Assembly: GCA_964541075.1 (NCBI GenBank)
Contig: CAZIPZ010000029.1
Coordinates: 1 to 25,586 of the forward strand
Reading direction: 5' to 3'
Length of the DNA: 25,586 nt
Origin: CAZIPZ01 sp964541075
GTDB lineage: Bacteria > Acidobacteriota > Terriglobia > 20CM-2-55-15
Shown here one piece after another: positions 20,103 through 25,586 of this stretch (position 1 is its first letter; each line of letters opens with the position of its first letter). The translations under genes were made by a program, and so were the position numbers. The notes beneath the pieces are model-generated. The model was not told the DNA's origin and did no database searches. It was given only the letters and a program-made list of their open reading frames with translations.

Positions 20103-22430
20103 ATGAAGATCGACGGCATCCACATCGATGGATTCGGAGTCTGGCACGACAAGAACTGGGGGCCGCTCGATCCAGGTCTGAACGTGTTCCACGGTCCGAA
20201 TGAGACTGGCAAGAGCACTCTGATGGCTTTTATCCGCTCGGTGTTGTTCGGATTCGAGCGTCGAGGCGCTCCGCAGCGATACGAGCCTGTGAATGGTGGG
20301 TCACACGGTGGATGGCTCGATCTTCTGGTTGGAGACACCCACATTCGAGTTCACCGGAAGCCGGGGCGACACGTGCGCGGGACCGTGACCGTGTATACAG
20401 GCGATGCTTCCAGCGACGAAGCGGCGCTCGAGCGGCTGCTGGAAGGAACCACGCGCACTCTGTATCACAACGTGTTCGCGTTTGGACTCGAAGAACTCGA
20501 ACATTTTCATACGCTACAGGAATCTGAAATATCGAGCCATCTATCCGGCGCTGCTCTTGGAATCGGTGCGTCGCGGTGGACCAGCGTTCAGAAAGATCTC
20601 GAAGCGCGCCAGTCCGCCATTTTTCTTCCAAGAGGGCACAACAGCTCCATCAACGTCGCTTTCAAGGAACTCGAAGCTGTCCGCGACGACCTCAATCGAA
20701 CGGAGCATCAACCGCAAGACTATCTCTCCGCTCACGAAGCCCGGGCGCGCTTAGCGGGGGAACTGGCAAGGCTTGAGGATCAAGTTGCAGAAGTGACCCG
20801 CAAGATCGACGTATACGCCGCCCGCATCAAATCGCGTCCTTTGTTGGAAAAACGAACGAGACTCGAAGCGCGCCTTCGTGAATTGCCTGCTGTACATCAC
20901 TTTCCGGAAGGAGGTGTTGAGCGCCTTAAGATTTTGTCGCAACAGGGCGATGCCTTCAATGCCGAGCGCGCAAGGATCGAAAACGACATGGAGGTTCAGC
21001 GTCTTCGGCGCATCGCGGTTCGGTCCGCGTTCGATTCGAACGAATTTGCTCGCCGGTCACAGATTCTGGAAATCCTAAAAAATCTTTCACCTCGGATGGA
21101 GGCGGCGCGTTCAATCCGGGCAGCTCACTCCGAGCGCTGCGATGCAATCGCCCAGGAAAAGAAAACGCTCGTTGCTTCGTTGGAAAGCATGATGCCGCCT
21201 TCGATGTTCGCGTTCTCTTTGTTTGTCGTCCTTTTGTGGGCGGGAGTGATCGGTCTGGCAATGACCGGGCATGATTATTTAGGCGTGGTCCTCGGCGTCG
21301 TTTCGCTTGCGCCGCTTTTCTGGCGCCGCCAGCGGCTGACCCAAACTGCAGCTTTCGAAGTCAAAATCGTCGAGTGCTGTATTCGCCAGGATGCGTGTAT
21401 AGCCGATCTGCGGATGACAGAAAACGAAATATTGCAGATGGAAGCCGAAGTACGAAAGCTCATCGGGCAAAGTGAAGTGTCGGTCGGCGAAATCAAAGCC
21501 CGAACCGAAGAACTGGAGCATTTGGGCCGATTGAACGATGAGATCCGAAGTCTTGATGAAGCGTTTACACGAACGGAGGCTGAGCTGGCCAGCAATGCTC
21601 GTCAAATCGACAATGCAGCACAGGCCGTTACTGATCTCCTGAAGGAAGCTTCGGTGTCAACCCAAGCCGAATTTCTCGAGAAAGCTGAAGCTTTCAAACA
21701 ACGACGGCAACTGCTTCTCGATCTTGAGAAGATTCCGGTGGAAACTGCTGAGCCTGGTTTCCTTTTTGACATGTTGCCTGATGAAGCGGCGTTCGAAGCG
21801 GCCCAGCGCGAGTTGAATTCGCTTGAGCAACGGTTGATCGACGCGCGCCACGAAACAGGGCGTGTGGAGGAGCGGATCTCGATGATGGAGAAAAGCGAGG
21901 AACGATCGAGGGCGCTTTCCCGTCAAGAAACTATTCTGGCGCGAATCGATGAAGCAGCCGAGCAATGGGCCATCCTCACTCTGTGCAGGGCGTTGCTGGA
22001 CGAAACGCGGAAGGTCTACGAGACCGAGCGCCAGCCTGAAGTATTGCGCCACGCCTCGATGTTCTTCACGCTGATGACGGATGGCCGGTATGTCCGCATA
22101 ATTACTCCACTAGACGGGGGAACACTGGAAGTGGAGCGCGCCGATGGGGTTCGATTGTCGCCGCAAACCTTAAGCAGGGGCGCCGCTGAGCAGTTATATC
22201 TCGCGATGCGCTTAGCGCTGATCCGGGAGTACGCCAATCATGTGGATCCGCTTCCCGTGATATTGGATGACATTTTCGTAAACTTCGATCCCGACCGCAG
22301 TCGAACTTCTATCAGAGCAGTGTGCGAATTGTGCTCCACCCACCAGGTGCTACTCTTCACGTGCCATCCTCATCTTGTTGAGGAAGTGCGAAGAATTGCG
22401 CCGTCCGCCAATGTGATTTCGCTCGCGTAA
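20103..22430 (+). CDS. Rad50/SbcC-like (YhaN-type) ATPase with central membrane helices
   Basis: A 775-residue ABC-type ATPase split by a coiled coil. The N-terminal head has GPNETGKST (31-39). The C-terminal head has the signature LSRGAAEQLYLA (690-701), Walker B VILDDIF (719-725), the D-loop and a switch His (LFTCHPH, H755). Arms rich in Glu/Arg/Leu (about 185-345 and 420-645) form the coiled coil. Canonical SbcC has a CXXC zinc hook at the tip. Here the tip is a hydrophobic hairpin (about 368-388 and 391-407, MFAFSLFVVLLWAGVIGLAM then YLGVVLGVVSLAPLFW), so the protein is probably a membrane-anchored half-size Rad50, as described for YhaN of B. subtilis. It forms an operon with the Mre11-like gene. 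Confidence 0.9.
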   Translation: MKIDGIHIDGFGVWHDKNWGPLDPGLNVFHGPNETGKSTLMAFIRSVLFGFERRGAPQRYEPVNGGSHGGWLDLLVGDTHIRVHRKPGRHVRGTVTVYTGDASSDEAALERLLEGTTRTLYHNVFAFGLEELEHFHTLQESEISSHLSGAALGIGASRWTSVQKDLEARQSAIFLPRGHNSSINVAFKELEAVRDDLNRTEHQPQDYLSAHEARARLAGELARLEDQVAEVTRKIDVYAARIKSRPLLEKRTRLEARLRELPAVHHFPEGGVERLKILSQQGDAFNAERARIENDMEVQRLRRIAVRSAFDSNEFARRSQILEILKNLSPRMEAARSIRAAHSERCDAIAQEKKTLVASLESMMPPSMFAFSLFVVLLWAGVIGLAMTGHDYLGVVLGVVSLAPLFWRRQRLTQTAAFEVKIVECCIRQDACIADLRMTENEILQMEAEVRKLIGQSEVSVGEIKARTEELEHLGRLNDEIRSLDEAFTRTEAELASNARQIDNAAQAVTDLLKEASVSTQAEFLEKAEAFKQRRQLLLDLEKIPVETAEPGFLFDMLPDEAAFEAAQRELNSLEQRLIDARHETGRVEERISMMEKSEERSRALSRQETILARIDEAAEQWAILTLCRALLDETRKVYETERQPEVLRHASMFFTLMTDGRYVRIITPLDGGTLEVERADGVRLSPQTLSRGAAEQLYLAMRLALIREYANHVDPLPVILDDIFVNFDPDRSRTSIRAVCELCSTHQVLLFTCHPHLVEEVRRIAPSANVISLA

Positions 22431-22503
22431 ATTACCTTCGGGCTGCACCGCGCAGGATTTCAGCCTCCTAAAGCCTTTATCACAGACGGCCCCAGGCGGA
22501 TAG

Positions 22504-22532
22504 CTGACTCAGAGCCGTGGAACAGCTACAAT
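22504..22532 (+). promoter_or_regulatory. Promoter of the cupin gene
   Basis: CTGACT (22504-22509) is followed after 17 nt by TACAAT (22527-22532), a reasonable sigma70-type pair. The start codon at 22545 lies 12 nt after the -10, so the leader would be only a few bases long. Confidence 0.5.
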
Positions 22533-22544
22533 GCCTTAACGACC

Positions 22545-22862
22545 ATGGACATTCGCAACGTTCAGAACCTCATAAGATTTTCCGATGAGAAGATGCAAAA
22601 GTGTTTGCTCTTCGAGTCGGACAAGTACTTCTGCGATTTATATTGTTTGAGATCCGGTCAGGACCAGCGAATCCACAGCCATTCGGAGTCGGATAAGATT
22701 TATTTCGTTCTTCGGGGAAAAGGCATTTTTCACATTGCAGGTGAACAACGAGAATTGGGTCCAGGCGAGGCCGTCTTGGCGCGGCCGGGTGAAGCGCATG
22801 GAGTGCGGAATGATGCACCTGAGGATTTGGTGCTACTCGTTTTTATGACACCCCGTCCATAA
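22545..22862 (+). CDS. Cupin-domain protein
   Basis: A 105-residue single-domain cupin. Motif 1 is G38-QDQRIHSHSESDKIYFV LRG, giving metal ligands H44 and H46 and an acidic residue at D50. Motif 2 is PGEAVLARPGEAHGV with H85. Small cupins of this kind bind a divalent metal and may be isomerases, dioxygenases or sensors, so the reaction cannot be named. It is followed after 24 bp by a WYL regulator gene with its own strong ribosome site, and the two are probably co-transcribed. Confidence 0.85.
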   Translation: MDIRNVQNLIRFSDEKMQKCLLFESDKYFCDLYCLRSGQDQRIHSHSESDKIYFVLRGKGIFHIAGEQRELGPGEAVLARPGEAHGVRNDAPEDLVLLVFMTPRP

Positions 22863-22886
22863 TGGGCAGCGGACCTTGGAGGAACA

Positions 22887-23942
22887 ATGGGGCGCAACGC
22901 TCAACTAATTCGGCAGTGGGCCATCCTCAAGCAGATTGAAACGAATCGCTGGACCACCATCACCGACATATCGGACCAACATTCGGTATCCACAAAGACC
23001 ATTCGTCGAGACCTTGCCGCCCTTATGGAAGCCGGTTTCCCCCTTTATGACGAACGATATGATGGAAAGGTTTATTGGCGGCTTGACGAGCAGTATAAGG
23101 GACTTCCGCTGGCAAGCCTCTCGCTATCGGAAATAGCTGCGCTCTATTTCAGCAAGAAACTGGTTGTCAACCTGGCCTCACCGCCGTTTTCCAGCGATAT
23201 AGAATCGGCTTTCAAGAAGATTCAGAGTGCGTTGCCCGAAAAGAACATCGAGTTTCTCGACAGCCTGGATTCAATGATCTCTGTTCGGCCTGACGCCCCC
23301 AAGGATTTGGACCAGCACAAACAGACTATTCGTGTGTTGATGGATGCGATTGGGGAAGAAGTGCGCGTCAAAATGGATTATTACTCGGTCCACAGCCAGA
23401 AGAAGAAGGCGTACACCATTCATCCGTACCGATTGATGTACTTTCGCGGCGGGTTGTATCTATTTGCTTACGTCGAGCAATATCAGCAAATACGAACTTT
23501 TGCGATCGAACGCATTGAAAGCATCGAAAAGCTTCGAGATGCGTTCACGAAGCCGCCGGATTTTTCAGTCGAGACTTATCTTGAGTCTGCATTTGGCCTG
23601 GTGAAAGAGGACCCGTTTGATGTGGAACTGATCTTCAGCGCGGATGTCGCCGAATATGTTCGCTCGCGGGTGTGGCATCCCACTCAGCAAGTTCGGGAGA
23701 TTGGTGACGGCAGAATTCGTATGAAGATGCATGTTGGGGGCGAGTTTGAACTGGGCGCGTGGATCTTGAGTTTTGGGCCCTCCGCCTTAGTTGTTTCTCC
23801 AGAACGGCTCCGACGCAGAGTTGAGTCGGAACTTTCCCGAGCTCTCGACAACTATCGTGTTGAAGTGACGGTTGCTCCTCCGAAAAAGCCCAAGAAAATC
23901 GAATCCAGGAAAGCTGCTGCAGCCGGCGTTCGTCGCGGCTAG
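22887..23942 (+). CDS. WYL-domain transcriptional regulator (YafY/DeoR-like)
   Basis: A 351-residue protein. An N-terminal winged helix (about 5-65, with ITDISDQHSVSTKTIRRDLA as the helix-turn-helix) is followed by a linker and the WYL domain (about 150-235; HPYRLMYFRGGLYLFAYVEQ is its core), then a WCX-type C-terminal extension (about 240-335, including GGEFELGAWILSFGPSALVV). WYL domains sense nucleic acids or nucleotides and are common regulators of stress, DNA damage and defence genes. The start has GGAGG close before ATG. A lysine/arginine tail ends the protein. The target is unknown, and the DNA-repair pair upstream is only a suggestion. Confidence 0.88.
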   Translation: MGRNAQLIRQWAILKQIETNRWTTITDISDQHSVSTKTIRRDLAALMEAGFPLYDERYDGKVYWRLDEQYKGLPLASLSLSEIAALYFSKKLVVNLASPPFSSDIESAFKKIQSALPEKNIEFLDSLDSMISVRPDAPKDLDQHKQTIRVLMDAIGEEVRVKMDYYSVHSQKKKAYTIHPYRLMYFRGGLYLFAYVEQYQQIRTFAIERIESIEKLRDAFTKPPDFSVETYLESAFGLVKEDPFDVELIFSADVAEYVRSRVWHPTQQVREIGDGRIRMKMHVGGEFELGAWILSFGPSALVVSPERLRRRVESELSRALDNYRVEVTVAPPKKPKKIESRKAAAAGVRRG

Positions 23943-24025
23943 CGTCCCCTTTTTTCCTCCAGGACCCTTTCGATTCCTGCGCAGCCGCTGACGTGATAGC
24001 CTGAATCTGAAGCCTAACTGTATAT

Positions 24026-24916
24026 ATGTCTCTTCTTAAAGCGCTTCGTGATTCAAAACAGCTGTTGCTGAACGTTGAAATGTGCCCACCGCGCATGGAT
24101 TTGCCCATCGAGCAAAGCGTGGAGGCATGGATCGACAGCAATCAACTAATGCGTAAGGTAGTATCGCTGGGCAGGTATGTCTTCATGACGGATGGCGCCA
24201 TTGGGCGTCGTGAGGAACCGAATCTCCGGCACGTTACGATCAATCTTGGAACAGAGGCAGATCGCGCCCGGATCATTCCGATTCTCACTACAAAACATAC
24301 GTTGGAATATTGCATCGAATTCGCCCAGCGCGCCTATGCGCTGGGATTCACCTCGCTTGTGGTCCTGGGTGGCGACAAGGGGGACAACGAACCGCGTTGC
24401 GTTGAGCATGCCTACGAATTGCGCCGATTGATTCGCCGATCCGTTCCAGGGATGACGCTAGGTGGTTGGGCAAGTCCGCATGGCGGCCGAAAGCAAATTG
24501 AATATATTCTGGATTCGGATTATTCCGCCGATTTCTATCTAGCTCAGATCGTTTCTCACTTTCAGTCGCGTGTGGTTGACGAGTTTTTGAACGAGGCGGA
24601 GCGGCGCGGCGTCAAGATCCCTGGCATCTTTGGAGTGTTTTACTACCGCAGCATGAATGCCAGGACCCTAGGAATGTTGTCTAAATTTTTTCCGGTTCCC
24701 CTCGAAGAACTCAAGGGCGCGTTCGCAGCGGGTCAAACTCCGGAGGAGATCTGCGCTCTCAGTGTGCATTCTTTAGTCGCCTGCGGCGTGAGGAACGTTT
24801 ATATCAGCAACCTGCCGCTTGCAACCGCACCCGCGACCCTGGGGCGAATAGAGAGACGGCTTGATGAGATGCTTGTTGTAGGAGGAAGTGGGGAATCGGC
24901 GACGCGAACTTCGTAG
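24026..24916 (+). CDS. Methylenetetrahydrofolate reductase-like protein
   Basis: A 296-residue protein resembling the flavin-dependent MTHFR barrel. HTLEYCIEFAQRAYALGF followed by TSLVVLGGDKGD matches the strand-helix region where MTHFRs carry LTGD, and GGWASPHG aligns with the region after it. DFYLAQIVS and FLNEAERRGVKIPGIFGVFY match the usual QLFFD and IPGIMP segments. MTHFRs make 5-methyl-THF for methionine synthesis. It is shorter and diverged at the N-terminus (LNVEMCPPRMD, where the typical motif is SFEFFPPK), so the flavin enzyme assignment is probable rather than certain. It lies 28 bp before a cystathionine beta-synthase gene, which suits a role in homocysteine metabolism. No Shine-Dalgarno is seen. 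Confidence 0.75.
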   Translation: MSLLKALRDSKQLLLNVEMCPPRMDLPIEQSVEAWIDSNQLMRKVVSLGRYVFMTDGAIGRREEPNLRHVTINLGTEADRARIIPILTTKHTLEYCIEFAQRAYALGFTSLVVLGGDKGDNEPRCVEHAYELRRLIRRSVPGMTLGGWASPHGGRKQIEYILDSDYSADFYLAQIVSHFQSRVVDEFLNEAERRGVKIPGIFGVFYYRSMNARTLGMLSKFFPVPLEELKGAFAAGQTPEEICALSVHSLVACGVRNVYISNLPLATAPATLGRIERRLDEMLVVGGSGESATRTS

Positions 24917-24944
24917 AAATTGCGTTTCTGGAGTCCGTTTTCCA

Positions 24945-25586
24945 ATGTGGCGCGAAAACATTCTTGAGGTCATCGGAAATACTCCGCTGGTTCGATTGAA
25001 CCGCGTCGCGCATGGCGTACGTGCGACGATCCTGGCGAAATTGGAATACCTAAATCCCGGCGGCAGCGTGAAGGACCGCATCGGCACCTATATGCTTGAG
25101 GCGGCTGAGAAGGCGGGGAAGATCAAACCAGGCGGAACTGTCATCGAGGGCACGTCAGGTAATACCGGCATGGGCCTGGCTCTTGCAGCGCGGCTGAAGG
25201 GCTACGAATGCATTTTTACAATGCCAGACAAGATGAGCCAGGAGAAGATTGACGCCTTACGCGCGCTAGGCGCCGAGGTGATCGTTACGCCAACTCAGGT
25301 CGATCACGACGATCCGCGCAGCTACCACTCCGTGGCTCTGCGTCTGAGTCGCGAAATTCCGAACAGTATTTTCCCCAACCAGTACGAAAATCCCGCCAAC
25401 GTTCAGGCTCATTATGAGACCACTGGACCGGAAATCTGGGAACAGACTGAGGGAAAGGTGACGCATGTTGTGATCGGTGTGGGCACCGGAGGAACAATTA
25501 CAGGCGTTGCGCGCTACTTGAAGGAAAAGAATGCCAAGGTGCGAATCATTGGTGCGGATCCTGAGGGTTCGATATTCGCTGAAATG
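24945..25586 (+). CDS. Cystathionine beta-synthase (3' end beyond window)
   Basis: 214 residues are visible before the window ends. This is a PLP-dependent fold II enzyme: NTPLVRLNR, the PLP lysine K43 in NPGGSVKDRI, EGTSGNTGMGLA for the phosphate and substrate carboxylate, and GVGTGGTITGVARYLKEKN. The stretch PDKMSQEKIDALRALGAEVI, the NSIFPNQYENPANVQAHYETT region and ADPEGSI match cystathionine beta-synthase better than cysteine synthase. It condenses serine and homocysteine to cystathionine. Whether a C-terminal CBS pair is present cannot be seen. It follows the MTHFR-like gene by 28 bp, so a sulfur amino acid operon is likely. Confidence 0.9.
   Translation, partial: MWRENILEVIGNTPLVRLNRVAHGVRATILAKLEYLNPGGSVKDRIGTYMLEAAEKAGKIKPGGTVIEGTSGNTGMGLALAARLKGYECIFTMPDKMSQEKIDALRALGAEVIVTPTQVDHDDPRSYHSVALRLSREIPNSIFPNQYENPANVQAHYETTGPEIWEQTEGKVTHVVIGVGTGGTITGVARYLKEKNAKVRIIGADPEGSIFAEM

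Noticed and set aside
22323..22334. CELC motif in the Rad50-like protein (residues 741-744) as a zinc hook
   Set aside because: It lies in the C-terminal ATPase head between Walker B and the switch histidine, not at the coiled-coil tip, so it cannot be the hook.
1..25586. CRISPR array or complete insertion sequence
   Set aside because: No regularly spaced repeats, transposase motifs or terminal inverted repeats were seen by reading.

Overview
The window looks like a piece of a metagenome-assembled chromosome: it contains a run of ten N at 2147-2156 and at least one gene broken by a one-base indel. Gene content (TatA, type I pantothenate kinase, phosphoglycerate mutase, a DUF2784-like membrane protein, an ArsR-thioredoxin pair, a WYL regulator, cystathionine beta-synthase) and moderate-to-high GC suggest an uncultivated Gram-negative soil-type bacterium. 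Acidobacteriota would fit, but this is an impression and cannot be proved from the window.

Left part (1-5400): the end of a frameshifted methyltransferase, a decayed tyrosine-recombinase tail next to a tRNA-Leu(CAA) with its own promoter, about 700 bp without a recognisable gene, a MarR regulator, and the N gap followed by an orphan CBM48 fragment that collides with a small acidic ORF. Then come tatA, a 52-residue zinc-ribbon protein, a minus-strand pair (secreted protein plus type 5 uracil-DNA glycosylase), and two small hypothetical genes.

Centre (5428-14778): the most striking block is one tightly overlapping operon. It encodes a DNA2-like nuclease-helicase, an AddB/RexB-like protein without a visible P-loop, an AddA/UvrD-like helicase-nuclease, and a three-pass membrane protein with a PH-like tail. 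Each of the three large proteins carries a PD-(D/E)XK nuclease framed by four cysteines in the order one upstream plus three downstream, the pattern of Fe-S cluster nucleases. The subunit types mirror RecBCD: one SF1A motor with nuclease (RecB role), one motor-dead scaffold (RecC role) and one SF1B motor (RecD role). Here the RecD-like member would be a DNA2-type enzyme with its own nuclease. This reading is inference, but it is the best candidate for an undescribed system in the window.

Right part (14799-25586): a GNAT acetyltransferase; a head-to-head pair (2Fe-2S ferredoxin and DUF2784-like membrane protein) whose start codons share one CATG beside a perfect operator-like palindrome; gpmA; coaA; arsR-trx with a perfect 10-bp inverted repeat before trx; an Mre11/SbcD-like nuclease with a short Rad50-like ATPase that carries two membrane helices where SbcC has its zinc hook; a cupin; a WYL regulator; an MTHFR-like protein; and a truncated cystathionine beta-synthase. 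DNA-end processing is the recurring theme: UDGb, the DNA2-AddB-AddA operon and the Mre11/Rad50-like pair lie within about 19 kb, with membrane attachment predicted or suggested twice. Several genes lack a Shine-Dalgarno sequence and instead have a TANNNT box 6-8 nt before the start codon, which suggests leaderless mRNAs.
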